Positions 1 to 9,349 are shown, counted from the first letter of the stretch. The stretch is DNA of 64,000 nucleotides from Prorocentrum cordatum (GCA_963575745.1 CAUYUJ010014549.1:1045720-1109719); one strand, 5' to 3'. The notes: generated by a model not told the origin, from the letters alone. Numbers and translations are program-made.

Positions 1-31
1 TCCGTGTGGATTCAGATGCGGATGTCCGTGT

Positions 32-165
32 ATGTTCGTGCGCGCGTGTGTGTGTGTGTGTGTGTGTATGTGCCTGGACGCCCGTGCGGAATCCTTCCCC
101 GGCCGCGCGCGCTCAACAAGTGAGAATGTGTGGCTGTGTGTGTGTGTGTGCGTGTGCCCGCCCGC
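32..165. repeat. imperfect (GT)n microsatellite
   Basis: Two GT-rich runs, around 47-70 and 130-165, separated by GC-rich sequence. No coding signal. The stretch 166-590 is CCG-rich without a recognisable gene. Confidence 0.85.
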
Positions 166-590
166 CCCGCCCCCCTCTGCCTGGGGCCTGGGCTCGTCCT
201 GCCGCCCACGCCCCGCCCCGCGCGCCCCGCTCTGCTTGATTTTCGGGCCGGCCCCCTCCCTCACGGCGGGCCCTCGCTGGTCGCCACCGGCCTGGATGCC
301 TTGCGATCCGTGTCCCTTCCGCATCACGTGGCCAGGGGCGTTGCGTGCACACCTCCCCGCAGGGCCCGCTGCCAGGCAGCCTGCCTTGCCGGCTACCCCC
401 CCTCCCCGCCGCCGCCCCGCGGCTCCCGGCGCCGCCCTGCCGCCGCTTGGCTCCGCTCTGCTCGGGGCCAGCTTCCCCCTCCCACCTGCCTTCGCCGGGC
501 GTTCCTTCTTTCGCCCCCGTTCATATTCGTACGTCCTACTTATGCGTTTCCGCCAGCGCAGTCACTCTGCCTAGCCGCCGACGCGAACTA

Positions 591-874
591 GTGTGTGTGT
601 GTGTACGTGTACGTGTACGTGTACGTGTACCTGTACGTGTACGTGTACGTGTACGTGTACGTGTGCGCGTGCGTGTGCGTGTGCGTGTGCGTGTGCGTGT
701 GCGTGTGCATGTACGTGTGCGTGTGCGAGTGCGTGTGCGTGTGTGTGTGCGTGTGCGTGTGCGTGTGCGTGTGCGTGTGCGTGTGCGTGTGCGTGTGCGT
801 GTGCGTGTGTGTGTGTGTGTGTTTGTGCGTGTTCGCGTGTGTGTTCGTGTGCGTGTGCGTGTGCGTGTGCGTGT

Positions 875-951
<77 letters not shown>

Positions 952-952
952 G

Positions 953-984
<32 letters not shown>

Positions 985-986
985 TG

Positions 987-1077
<91 letters not shown>

Positions 1078-1111
1078 TTGTGTGCATGTGTGAGTGTATG
1101 CTTGTGTGTGC
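591..1111. repeat. compound (GTACGT)/(GTGCGT)/(GTGC)n microsatellite
   Basis: A 520-bp block that changes in steps from GTGTAC-type to GTGTGC-type to GTGC repeats. All six frames stay open through it only because the repeat contains no stop codons, so the long ORFs here are artefacts. Confidence 0.95.
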
Positions 1112-1499
1112 GTTTGCTTGTCGCTCTTGTCTCCTTTCCCTTCTTCTGCTTGTGCCTGCCTCCAGCCGTTTTTCCGCTGCTCTGGCCAGGCGTCGCGTGA
1201 CGGCCAGGTAACAGAGCGATGGGTTGCCGAGGGAAGAAGTGTGTTCCGCCGGGAGTGGGCTTCTCGGCCACGCTTTCCTCGGCTCGGGCCCAGGCTTTTT
1301 CACCTGCACGCTGCACGCCTGGCTTCCCGCCTTCACTTCACGCGCGCTCGCCTAGCGCAGCCGCTCCCTTTGTCGGAGCTGCGCCTTGCCCAGCGCAGCC
1401 CCCCATCTGCAGCGCCGGGCAGAGTTGACGCTAAACGTGTCTAGCTTCAGCTGACGCTGAAGTGATGTCACTCGGCTGCCGAAGGAACGAGCATTTGCG
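1112..1499. other. no gene seen
   Basis: Mixed-composition sequence after the microsatellite. I find no exon, repeat family member or RNA gene that I can support. Confidence 0.5.
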
Positions 1500-1543
1500 T
1501 GTGTGTATCGATATACATATATATATATATATATATATACATA
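1500..1543. repeat. (AT)n microsatellite
   Basis: Short alternating AT run flanked by GTGTATCGATATA-type sequence. Confidence 0.9.
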
Positions 1544-1704
1544 GACTGGGTTTCGGCCTCCGCGGGCCCCTCCAGACCCTGGGCCATCGGAAAACGCCCC
1601 ACGGCGGCAGCAGCGGGTCTGCAAAGGGTGCGGGAGCTGTTGGCATTGGAAGCAGCACGGCGGTGCAGGAGGAAGATTCCAATGTGTTTCGCCTCGTTGT
1701 TTTT

Positions 1705-1770
1705 GTCGTCCATTTCGGAGGGCCCCCCGTCGCCACCACGGTTGGATTCGCTTCGAAGCGCCGGTTCGAA
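1705..1770 (+). mobile_element. R1 dispersed repeat, truncated copy
   Basis: Contains the R1 core words GTCGCCACC, GGATTCGC and TTCGAAG in the order seen in the full copies at 4041, 10031 and 57880. It lacks the right end. Confidence 0.6.
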
Positions 1771-2296
1771 CGGTTCAAATCCCCATGCAAACTATCACCC
1801 AGACGGTGGCGACGCATTACCTTCGCATGGGGCATGCGGCTTGCATGCACGATCGCCCAGGGACGGGTACCTCATGGGGCGATGGCTTGGATGCCCCCCT
1901 TCTCCCCCTCCTTTCTTCTGCCTCCTCCTCCTCTTTCGCCTCTTGGTCCTCCCTCCTTCACTCTCCTGCCGCCTGCATTGTCCTCCCTTCTCCACCTCTC
2001 TAATCGTTACTTCTCCTTCCCATCCCTCCTCCTCGCCCCCTTCCGAAAAGAAGGAGGAACAGCAGGAGTGGGAGCGGCGGGAGGAGGTACGGGCAGGTAG
2101 GGGGAGGGGAAGGTAGGATCTGGCTTAGAGAAGGTAGGATGGTGGGCGCAGGTGGCAAGTATGATTTAGGAGGATCAGGTAGGAGAGTGTAGGACGAGGA
2201 GGGCAGAGATCTGATGGATGGAGCAGGATAGGATGAGGACAGAGATGAAGAGGGGGAAGCTGCAGGGGTCGGAGGGTGACGAGGGGGGTCGGCCAG
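1771..2296. other. polypyrimidine then polypurine intronic or flanking sequence
   Basis: A CCTCCT-rich tract (about 1890-2060) is followed by a GGAGG-rich tract (about 2040-2290) that runs into the acceptor of the first XDH exon in the window. I see no upstream XDH exon here, so the N-terminal iron-sulfur and FAD parts must lie outside the window or be absent. Confidence 0.5.
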
Positions 2297-2555
2297 GTCG
2301 GACGTCTACAACTGGACGCTGCCGGAGTTGTGGCAGCAGCTGAAGCGCGACGCGGACTTCGACACGAGGTCCAGCGCGGTGGACACATTCAACAGCGCGA
2401 ACCGCTGGCGGAAGCGCGGGATCGCCATGGTCCCCTGCAAGTACGTCATGGGCCTGTCGGACTATAACATGAACGCTCTGGTCAATGTCTACTCCGACGG
2501 CTCAGTGCTGGTCGCCCACGGTGGCTGCGAGATCGGGCAGGGTATTCACACGAAG
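2297..2555 (+). CDS. XDH: xanthine dehydrogenase (molybdopterin domain), internal exon
   Basis: The exon starts after an acceptor CCAG at 2293-2296 and reads in frame through VYNWTLPELW, a NSANRWRKRGIAMVPCKY stretch and HGGCEIGQGIHTK. These match the molybdenum-cofactor domain of xanthine dehydrogenase (family motif GGTEMGQGLHTK), which oxidises hypoxanthine and xanthine to urate. The exon ends at AAG (2555) before a GT donor, phase 0. The words ACGAAGGT occur both here and at the next acceptor, so the 229-bp intron lies between direct repeats. The peptide continues cleanly into VAQAVAYTLGVD of the next exon. The upstream FeS and FAD exons are not in the window, so I cannot tell whether the gene is intact. 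An aldehyde oxidase paralogue is possible. Confidence 0.9.
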
Positions 2556-2784
2556 GTTGGAGTGCAACTCCCGCGAGGTCAAATTCAGAATTCAGCATCG
2601 TCGTTGACATATGCGTGGCCGGAAGCCAGCCTCATCCCGCACATTACGCGTATGTTGAATTTGGTTTGAATTGTCTTAATCCCTGGCCCAATCTGAACTC
2701 ATCCGGCTAAGTAGCCCCGTAATCGGGTCTATTTGTTCTTTTCCGTTCTTGCGAAGATCTCCCAGAAGTCGCCTCACAACGAAG
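2556..2784 (+). other. XDH intron (GT-AG), flanked by direct repeat ACGAAGGT
   Basis: The donor is AAG|GTTGGA and the acceptor is GAAG|GTCGCC. The eight bases ACGAAGGT are identical at both ends, a pattern seen again in the other introns of this window. Phase is 0 on both sides. Confidence 0.85.
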
Positions 2785-3393
2785 GTCGCCCAGGCGGTTG
2801 CCTACACCCTCGGTGTGGACCTCAAGTATGTCCAGGTGGCCGACACGGAGACCTCCAAAACGCCCGGCAACGCTTGCACAGGGGGTTCGGGCACCTCGGA
2901 GAGCTGCTCCCAGGCTGCAATCAACGCGGCCCAGGTGCTAAAAGACAGGCTGGCCAGCTACCGCACGGGAGGAAAGTCCTGGCCAGAGGCAGCGATGGCG
3001 GCCGCTCAGGCGAAGGAGAACCTCTCGGCAGAGGGTTTCTTCAAAGGCGCAGCGAGCGCCGAGAACGCGCACACGTACGCGGTGTACGGCGCAGGCATGT
3101 CCGAGGTCGAGGTCGACGTGCTCACAGGTGAGATGGAGATCCTTCGGGTTGACATTCTGATGGACCTGGGACGCCAGTTGAATGCTGCGGTGGACATCGG
3201 CCAGCTGGAGGGCGGCTTCGTCATGGCGTTGGGCTACTTCTTCACCGAGGAGCTCAAGTTCGACGAGCAGGCCCGCCCCCTGAATCTGGGCACGTGGGAG
3301 TACAAGATCCCGTCGGCATTTGACATCCCGCGCGAGTTCAACGTCTCAATCATGAAGCCCGTCCTCAACCCGAGCGGTGTTCTAGGGTCAAAG
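2785..3393 (+). CDS. XDH: xanthine dehydrogenase (molybdopterin domain), internal exon
   Basis: About 203 codons without a stop. Family landmarks appear in order: ADTETSKTPGNACTGGSGTS (substrate-pocket and cofactor loop), GMSEVEVDVLTGEMEILRVD, LMDLGRQLNAAVDIGQLEGG, a GTWEYKIPSAFDIP segment and NPSGVLGSK. They match the C-terminal half of the XDH molybdenum domain. The exon ends at AAG (3393) with a GT donor, phase 0, inside the family motif GSKAxGEP. The continuation is supplied by the exon at 5731. Translating past the donor runs into poly-Glu from a (GGA)n microsatellite, which is intron. Spelling and spacing look intact, with no stop or frameshift. Confidence 0.92.
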
Positions 3394-3419
3394 GTGCCTT
3401 CCCCCGTGCTCGCCTTTCA

Positions 3420-3466
3420 GGAGGAGGAGGAGGAGGAGGAGGAGGAGGAGGAGGAGGAGGAGGAGG
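3420..3466. repeat. (GGA)n microsatellite
   Basis: About 15 GGA units just inside the XDH intron. Confidence 0.95.
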
Positions 3467-3467
3467 A

Positions 3468-3720
3468 TCGGGAGCCTTGATACGGGGGTCAATGCAAACG
3501 GGGGTCAGCCAGGGCACCGGATCCTGCAGGATCCTGCGAAGACCCCCTCTGGCTGACCCGTATTTGCGAGCGGCTCGTGGCCGCGAGGCGGCCGCGCATA
3601 TTGGCTGACCCGGGTTTGCGAAGACCCGCGTGCGTTGCAGTTTTTCTTTCCTGCATTTCAGTTTTTTGGTTTCCCGCTGACCCGTGGCTGGATTGACCCC
3701 GGTCAGGAGATCCCCAACTG
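3468..3720 (+). mobile_element. R10 MITE-like element, copy 1
   Basis: About 250 bp with inverted ends built on GGGGTCAAT and GGGTCAGC words. The left end reads GACGGGGTCAAT-like and the right end is its complement near GGATTGACCCCGGTCAGG. A second copy at 61241-61490 shares most of the body, including CAGGATCCTGCGAAGA, GTGGCCGCGAGGCGGCCGC and ATATTGGCTGACCCGG. Confidence 0.8.
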
Positions 3721-3890
3721 AGGAGGGCGTGGGATCTTCACGAGGTGTGGTAGTCTAATGCGCGCCTACCCCGTTCAGCTCCGCGGGACAGCACGCGGCC
3801 CGCGTCGGCCATCGCTGCACCTCCTGCGCCGCGTCGCAGGGCTGCGGCGGCGGAGCACGCGCTGGCGCCGGTACACGTTCCGAGGATCAC

Positions 3891-3975
3891 GGAGGAGGAG
3901 GAGGAGGAGGAGGAGGAGGAGGAGGAGGAGGAGGAGGAGGAGGAGGAGGAGGGGGAGGGGGAGGAGGGGGAGAGG
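3891..3975. repeat. (GGA)n microsatellite
   Basis: Pure then interrupted GGA run. Upstream, 3721-3890 shows nothing I can identify. Confidence 0.95.
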
Positions 3976-4040
3976 GGTGGGAGTCGAAGAAGCAAAAACT
4001 CAGAGAAGGAAAAGGTACCCATACCTCTACCCCCTCGCCC

Positions 4041-4166
4041 GTTTTTCCCTCTTTGGGCCTCTTTGGAGGCCCTCGTCGCCACCGCTGGATTCGCCTCGAA
4101 ATCCTGGTCAGAACGCAACCCGGGAGAGGTCCAGGGGGAATCGGTATCGGTACCTGTTGGTTTCCC
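4041..4166 (+). mobile_element. R1 dispersed MITE-like repeat
   Basis: Carries the R1 core: GGAGGCCCTCGTCGCCACCG, GGATTCGCCTCGAAATCC, TGGTCAGAACGCA and GGGAGAGGTC. It is flanked by GGTACC-type words (GGTACCCATACC near 4013, GGTATCGGTACC near 4144) that form degenerate inverted ends. Confidence 0.8.
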
Positions 4167-4358
4167 CCAAAACGGCATAAACATAAACGTTTGGCGCTCC
4201 GCGCGGATTTCGTGGATCTGCGCTGGTCCCCCCCCCCCCACAGCGCCTCCAGCGCCGCCCCTGGCGCGCTCCGCGCGCCAGGGACCGGGGTCCAGCGCAG
4301 ATCCAAGAAATCCGCGCGGAGCGCCAGCAGTGTATACTTGTTTGTTATGCCGTTTTGG
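4167..4358. mobile_element. R2 foldback element
   Basis: The outer ends CCAAAACGGCATAA and its complement TTATGCCGTTTTGG are inverted, with gaps. The inner arms TTGGCGCTCCGCGCGGATTT and the complement near 4300-4327 pair almost perfectly around a CGCC-rich loop. Related copies lie at 5294, 14902 and 24709. Confidence 0.88.
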
Positions 4359-4493
4359 CTTCTAGGGAGGCAGAGAGGATACCAAGGCGGCCAGGCAGCA
4401 GTCCGGCCCTCGGCCTTGCGCTCTCGATTCTGTACCCGAGCGCCGCGCCGAAGTCTGGCGCATGGCTCATATTTCACTGCACCTGGAAGGTCA

Positions 4494-4616
4494 GTGTGTG
4501 CGTGTGCGTGTGCGTGTGCCGCCGCGCGCGCTGTCTGTACGCTTTCTCCTCCTCGTAGCCGTGCGCGAGGCCGCTACCGCCAAACAGTGCGTGTGTGTGT
4601 GTGTGTGTTTGTGCGT
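4494..4616. repeat. GTGTGC and GT microsatellites
   Basis: Two short runs, at 4494-4520 and 4585-4615. Confidence 0.8.
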
Positions 4617-4909
4617 GCACCCTTTGTTATCTATTCTAATCCGCTGCCCTTTCGGCCCAGGCGTTGACACATGATGGGCTGGGGGAGAACATCACCGCTC
4701 GTCTCAATCTTCCTCAGCATGGGGGAAATGGGTCCTAAGGGAAAGGAGTCCCAGACCCTGGGGACTTCAGGAAGAGTTTTCTGACTGTCCCGGGGATCCC
4801 GTGGTGGGCCCCGAGAGCCCGGAAACGGCGAAAACCTTGAGGACCCGTTTCTCTCAGGACCCATTTTTATCCTCTGCGATTTTACGGGCTTCGGGCAGGC
4901 TCTTCCTTG

Positions 4910-5110
4910 CGTTGCACCTTCGGGGGACGTCGTGTGTCCCCCAAATTGGTGTCTCCTCTTGCAGCCGATGCGGGCGCGATGCGGATTCGACGCGGCTTTG
5001 GCGTGGATCCGACGCGGATCCAACATGGATCCGACGCGGATCCGACGTGGCCGATACGGATTCGACACGGATTCGACGCGGATGGGGGCGCGACGGGACA
5101 GACGAGGCCC
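4910..5110 (+). repeat. R19 repeat with GATTCGACGCG minisatellite, copy 1
   Basis: The lead-in GCGTTGCACCTTCGGGGG is followed by about ten degenerate units of GGATCCGACGC or GGATTCGACAC. The same lead-in and minisatellite recur at 56222-56490, so this is a dispersed unit and not a local expansion. Confidence 0.75.
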
Positions 5111-5139
5111 CCCGAAGATGCAACATAACCTGTTTTTGG

Positions 5140-5280
5140 GAAGCCAAGGGTACCGATACTGGCACTCCCCGGACCTTCAGGGGTGCGTTCTGACCATTAT
5201 TTCGAGGCGAGTCCAGCGGTGGCGACAAGTGCCTCCCAGGAAGCCGAAGGCGGGGGCACACGGGCGAAGGGTAGCAGTTT
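5140..5280 (-). mobile_element. R1 repeat, reverse orientation
   Basis: Reads as the complement of the R1 core: GGTGCGTTCTGACC, TTTCGAGGCGA, CCAGCGGTGGCGAC. It begins with GGTACCGATAC. Confidence 0.8.
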
Positions 5281-5293
5281 AAGGTGTACTTTA

Positions 5294-5490
5294 GGGAAAC
5301 AAGAAGTGACATAAACATAGAAACTCGGAGGTCCGCGTGGATTTCTCGGATCGGCGCTGGGCTCCCCCCGGGCGGCGCCTCCGGCGCCGCCCCTGGCGCG
5401 CTCCGCGCGCCGGGGAGGGCGGTCCGACGCCGATCCGAGAAATCCGCGCGGACCTCCGAGTTGTTATGCTTGTGCCACTCTTTGTTCCCC
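5294..5490. mobile_element. R2 foldback element
   Basis: Long imperfect arms pair: GGGAAACAAGAAGTGACATA on the left against the complement of the TTATGCTTGTGCCACTC end on the right. Inside them the ACTCGGAGGTCCGCGTGGAT arms are near-perfect. Confidence 0.9.
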
Positions 5491-5659
5491 TACACCTTAG
5501 GCGATGCTTAAGAAAACCTAAGTTTTCGGCCAGAGTCTCGATTATTCTTAACTTGTCAATGTAAATCCCAAGATTTTGATAGAAGTTCTGGGTTTTTATT
5601 CCAGTTCTGAGACTCTGAATTTCTTAACCCATGGTTTCTTAAGCATTTCGCAGGGTGTA
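5491..5659 (+). mobile_element. R9 MITE-like element, copy 1
   Basis: 169 bp, AT-rich against a GC-rich background. It starts TACACCTTAGGCGATGCTTA and ends with the inverted version (TTAAGCATTTCGCAGGGTGTA, split). A second copy of exactly 169 bp is at 60115-60283 with only scattered differences. Confidence 0.9.
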
Positions 5660-5730
5660 GTGTTCGCTCCTCCTCTGCCGCCCTCCCTCGCGCGGGGCGG
5701 CGCGGGGCGGAGCGCGGAGCCGCCGGCGAG

Positions 5731-5804
5731 GCGTGCGCGGAGCCCGTGATGCCCCTGGCCGCCTCCGCGTACTTCGCGGTGAAGCAGGCGGTCGGCGCCG
5801 CGAG
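5731..5804 (+). CDS. XDH: xanthine dehydrogenase, next exon (end uncertain)
   Basis: In phase 0, and so continuous with the exon ending at 3393, this reads ACAEPVMPLAASAYFAVKQ then AVGAAR. It completes the family motif GSKAVGEPPLFLAASxFFAIKDAIxAAR. The Glu of AEP sits where the catalytic glutamate of bovine enzyme (Glu1261) is expected. The usual GEPP is CAEP here, an acceptable but unusual variant. I place the end at an AG|GAG donor at 5804. The frame stays open into low-complexity CCT repeats, so the true end is uncertain. The last exon of the family (PATPERIR-type motif) was not found downstream in this window. Confidence 0.75.
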
Positions 5805-5901
5805 GAGCCGCGCGGCGCCGCGGCTCGGCTCGGGCGGCGGCGGAGCGGCCGGGCTCGCCTGTGGGCTGAAGTCGGGCATGTCCCCCCTTGGGCGGCGCCT
5901 C
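5805..5901. other. GC-rich intronic sequence
   Basis: Gly/Ala/Arg-rich in all frames. No family motif. Confidence 0.4.
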
Positions 5902-6152
5902 CTCCACCTCCTCCTCCTCCTCCTCCTCCTCCTCCTCCTTGCCCCTCTCCTCCTCCTCCGCCTCCTCCTCCGCCTCCTCCTTGCCCTCCTCCTCCTCCTC
6001 CTTGCCCTTCTCCTCCTCCTCTGCCTCCTCCTCCTCCTCCTTGCCCTCCTTCTCCTCCTCCTCCTCCTCCTTCTCGCCCTTCTCCTCCTTGCCCTCCTCT
6101 CCTCCTCCTCCTCCTCCTCCTCCTCCTCCTACTCCTCCTCCTCCTCCTCGTC
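5902..6152. repeat. (CCT)n microsatellite, interrupted
   Basis: A 250-bp CTC/CCT tract with GCC and GCCCTT interruptions. It generates long artefactual poly-Pro, poly-Ser and poly-Leu ORFs. Confidence 0.95.
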
Positions 6153-6290
6153 TACAGGAGGACTACCTAGAAAGAGTACAAAGTAGGCTGGGGACGTTTT
6201 TTTTCTCGACGATATCCTTTAACATGTTTCAAGTATTGCTTGATCTGTCCTCCAACGCTCGCCTGTAGGAGGACAGGCCCGACCTGAGCC
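6153..6290 (+). mobile_element. R12 MITE-like element, left end lost
   Basis: AT-richer insert beginning CTACAGGAGGACTACCTAGA and ending GGAGGACAGGCCCGACCTGA. This matches the right terminus of the intact copy at 61042-61208. The left TIR appears to have been lost into the CCT tract. Confidence 0.65.
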
Positions 6291-6522
6291 GAAATGCCTA
6301 CCAGAGCATGTTCCAAGGACCTTTTTTGTGGTCTGCGCGAAATGTGCTCAGAAGAGTTCTGGCCCGAGACTGTCTTGCAACTAATTCGGCGCATCTTCTA
6401 AGAGCCCGGTTTTGGTGAGAGCGATTAGAGATGTAGGATTGAGACTGTCTTGTTTTGATGCATCTGGTTTATGGTCTCAGACTAGTGTCTTTGTGATTCG
6501 AACATTTCTGGGTTCTAAGATC
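6291..6522. other. no gene seen
   Basis: AT-richer stretch with repeated GAGACTGTCTTG words (6366 and 6440). No coding signal. Confidence 0.4.
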
Positions 6523-6570
6523 ATGTCGTGGTAGGCCTACAGTCATGCCGAGGCAATCGGTCACTGCTCA
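6523..6570 (+). repeat. R13 dispersed repeat
   Basis: ATCATGTCGTGGTAGGCCTA, then AGTCATGCCGAGGCAATCGG. Related copies at 13545-13605 and 20905-20970. Confidence 0.65.
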
Positions 6571-6589
6571 AGTGAAGAAGGCTCAGAGG

Positions 6590-6745
6590 AGGAAGAGGTA
6601 CCCGTACCGCTACCCTTCCCTTGTTGTCCCCCTTTTTGGGCCTCTTGGGAGGCCCTCGTCGCCACGTTTGGGTTCGCTTGGTCGAAGCGTACCCTGGGAG
6701 GGGTCCGGGGAGTAGCGATATCGGAGCCTTGCGGTTTCCACACGA
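6590..6745 (+). mobile_element. R1 dispersed MITE-like repeat
   Basis: Core GGCCTCTTGGGAGGCCCTCG with a diverged middle. The ends GGTACCCGTACCGCTACCC and the near-complement GGAGTAGCGATATCGGAGCC are degenerate TIRs. Confidence 0.78.
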
Positions 6746-7054
6746 GCGTGTCCCGAGAGAAATTGGTCTTGAGGTTTCCATGGTTTTTGGGCTTCCACGG
6801 GCGCAAGGGATGTCAGCGAGAGGCTCAGGATGAAGAGCTGGTCCTGTGGGAATGCCACGGGGTCCAAGACCCCGCTTCCTTGTGCCATGTTTGGCCGCGC
6901 GTTTGAAACAATTTTTGTTTCCACGGCTGCCTGTGGATGCAGCTCTCTCGCGCCCCTCCTTGGGGCCGGGCGGCCTAGAGCTGGGGCCTCGGAGGCGACG
7001 ACACGAAGATCCAACTTCCCACTGGTCCCGTGGGGACCCTCGCCCAATCTTCAC

Positions 7055-7245
7055 TTGCTTCTCCTCCTCCTGCTCCTCCTCCTCCTCCTGCTCCTCCTCC
7101 TCCTCTTCCTCTTGCTCCTCCTCTTCCTCCTCGTCCTCGTCCTCCTCCTCCTCCTCCTCCTCCTCCTCCTCCTCCTCCTCCTCCCCGTCTTCCTCCTCCT
7201 CCTCCTCGTCCTCCTCCTCCTCCTCCTCCTTCTCCTCCTCCCTCT
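7055..7245. repeat. (CCT)n microsatellite
   Basis: Nearly 190 bp of CTC with CTT, CTG and GTC interruptions. The 6746-7054 stretch before it is unique-looking sequence without a supportable gene. Confidence 0.95.
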
Positions 7246-8705
7246 GGATGCCTCCCCTTCTGGCCCCGCCTCCACCTTCGGCCGCGGAACGCAGCGGCCA
7301 CCCGTCTCGCAAGCCGCGCCCTCCCCCCACTCCTACCCTGCAGCAATTATCCGCAGCGCTGCTTTTTCGCTATGTAACCTGTCCCCACCCTCAGCTCGAG
7401 AGCTCGCGACGTCTCGGTGCGCTTAGGTCACGCAACAGCCGCGGCTCCGCAGCGCCCAACCTAGTTGCGCGGGGGATGGCGCGGGCGCGGGGGGGGGGGG
7501 GGGAAATCGCCGCCAGCCGCCCAGGCGTCGGCCAGGGCGGTCGCGACCAGCAGCGCCGCCAGCTAAAACTTCTGCCAGCTGACCTTGCCGCCAGCAGCGC
7601 CGACTCCAAACATTCCTTCGCGACGCTGCTCTCACGCAGCCCCGCCTCATGTTGTTTCTACCCATCTACAGTGGAGGCCCTCCAGGCGGGGGTGGACGCC
7701 GTGCCCCGAAGGTTTCTGCCGGTCTGGGAAGAGGCCCTCTGTGCCTTTCGTGTGTTCCTGGGCTGGGCACCTGGCCCGGCCACGCGACTGCGACCCGGAC
7801 CGGCTCACGGCCGCTGTGCTGCAGCGCAGGAGCTGCAAGCTGCAAGGGGGGCCAAGGGCTCCCACGAGGGCGCGAAGTCATTCGCACTTCGCGCTTCGCG
7901 GTCCTCGTTCCTTCTCCCCCTCCTCCTCGTCCTCCTTTTCTCCCTTTGGGGGGGCGGCGCGAGAGTGCGAAGTTATTCGCGCTTCGCGGGGCGCGAAGCG
8001 CGAAGTTGGGAGCCCTAGGGAGCTGGGACAGAGCTCGACGCAACGGGGGCAAGCGGATGCGCGGGCGGAAGGTCCGCGCCTGGCGCTGGGAGTACACCGT
8101 CGACAGCTGCTTCGAGGGATCAGAGTGGCAGGCAGTGGCTCTGAGCAGATCGTCTTGGCATACCTTGTTTCGTTCGTCCAGTGGAAGACTTGCAGCAAGT
8201 AGTGACATCGTTCCTAGAGGGTGACGGGGCGGGACGTAACAGCAGCGAGTAGTCGGCCGGCACTGCCTTCTGGTAGGGACTCGCTGAACCAAACCAACAA
8301 CAGTTGTGCAATTTCTCCTGTGGCCATTCCGGCTACGGCCGCGCCCGCCAAGCAACGGCCGCTACCCATGCGCAGCAAGATCTGCCTAAAGACCACGCTG
8401 CTGCACCGCAGGCCGTGTGGGGCGGCGGGCATCCGCTGGGTGTGCGTGGCAAGGCAGCTTGATGTGTGGCCACCGCCGCAGCAGGGCACAGATCTCCCCG
8501 CGTCTGGTGAAGCCCCCCATCCACCGGGCCGCCAGTCCCTCCCTGGGGCCGTCTGCGCCGACGTTGGCGCGTAAGCTGCGCGCGTAAGGTCGCGCGTGAG
8601 CGCCCGCGTCTCCAATGTGGCGTGCCGCGCTGGCGGCCCGCGTAGTCCGCCGCGTAAGGTCGCGGTGTCTTCTCACGTAGGATCCGTTTTCCATTGTCGC
8701 ACTGG
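7246..8705. other. GC-rich stretch without an identified gene
   Basis: Holds a direct repeat (GCGAAGTCATTCGCACTTCG at 7872 and GCGAAGTTATTCGCGCTTCG at 7966). A few coding-like peptides occur without family match: plus strand 7669-7860 after an ACAG acceptor-like site, and minus strand 8440-8575. I cannot assign either to a gene. Confidence 0.4.
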
Positions 8706-8868
8706 CTTTACGTCGGGACTGTCCCTCTACAGGAGGAGTATGTAAAAAGAATGAAACATGGTCTGAGGATCATTTTCCGAGCATTTCTTGACACTTGTTG
8801 ATTATTGGATGCGTATTGATGATTGTTCGTCGAACATCCGCTTGTTAGGGGGACATGCCCGACCTAAC
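8706..8868 (+). mobile_element. R12 MITE-like element
   Basis: Left end CGTCGGGACTGTCCCTCTAC, right end GGGGGACATGCCCGACCTA. AT-rich core with ATGAAACATGGTCTGAGG. Same size class (about 165 bp) and same TIR as 61042-61208. Confidence 0.8.
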
Positions 8869-9349
8869 CTTGGCTGGACCGGGGGTCGGGTGAATGTGGG
8901 GCTTTTTAAAAGGCCAGGGGGGGAGAGGTGCGACGCTGCCTTCGCCATTCCGCGCCTGGGCGCCGCCGTTTTCGCCCTCCTTCGCTGCCGCCGCTGTCGC
9001 CAAACGCTTTGCACGTTCTCGCTCCGCTCTCCCCGTCCGAGGTTCTGATCTCGCGTGCCCCTCTTCTTCCTCCCCCCCCAGGCCGCCGGGGACTGAAGCA
9101 ACGCTCCCCTGGGGGGGTCGGCTGGTCGATGCCCCTCTCTTTCGCCAGAGGTCAGTCGTCTGGTTGGGGCCCGTGCCCCTGGGCGGGGGGATGGACTCGG
9201 CAGACTGATTCCGTGGCTCACCTCTCGGAGCTCGAAAAGGGGGGCCGACAGGGTGGGCCGCGGGGCGCAGGCGGGCGCGCGCGAAGGAACCGGCAGGGCG
9301 AGAGGGAGGAGCCGCGCAGGGCAAAGAGCCAGGGGGAGGGGGGAGGGAT
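8869..9349. other. no gene seen
   Basis: GC-rich, with CCCCC and GGGGG runs. No exon supported. Confidence 0.4.

Larger units (their letters stand above)
3394..5730 (+). other. XDH intron filled with MITE-like elements
   Basis: A 2.3-kb intron holding, in order, a (GGA)n tract, R10, a second (GGA)n tract, R1, R2, GT-rich runs, a GATTCGACGCG minisatellite, an inverted R1, R2 and R9. R2 (5294-5490) and R9 (5491-5659) abut with no spacer. Donor AAG|GTGCCT; acceptor GCGAG|GCGTGC; phase 0 to phase 0. Confidence 0.7.

Noticed and set aside
345-1211. Long ORFs of V-R-V-R or C-V-C-V or T-H-T-H repeats on both strands
   Set aside because: Produced by the GT/GTGC microsatellite, which has no stop codon in any frame.
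1760-1790. tRNA-like GGTTCGAACGGTTCAAATCC
   Set aside because: Resembles a T-arm twice, but no acceptor stem, D-arm or anticodon arm of the right spacing can be drawn. It overlaps the R1 core.
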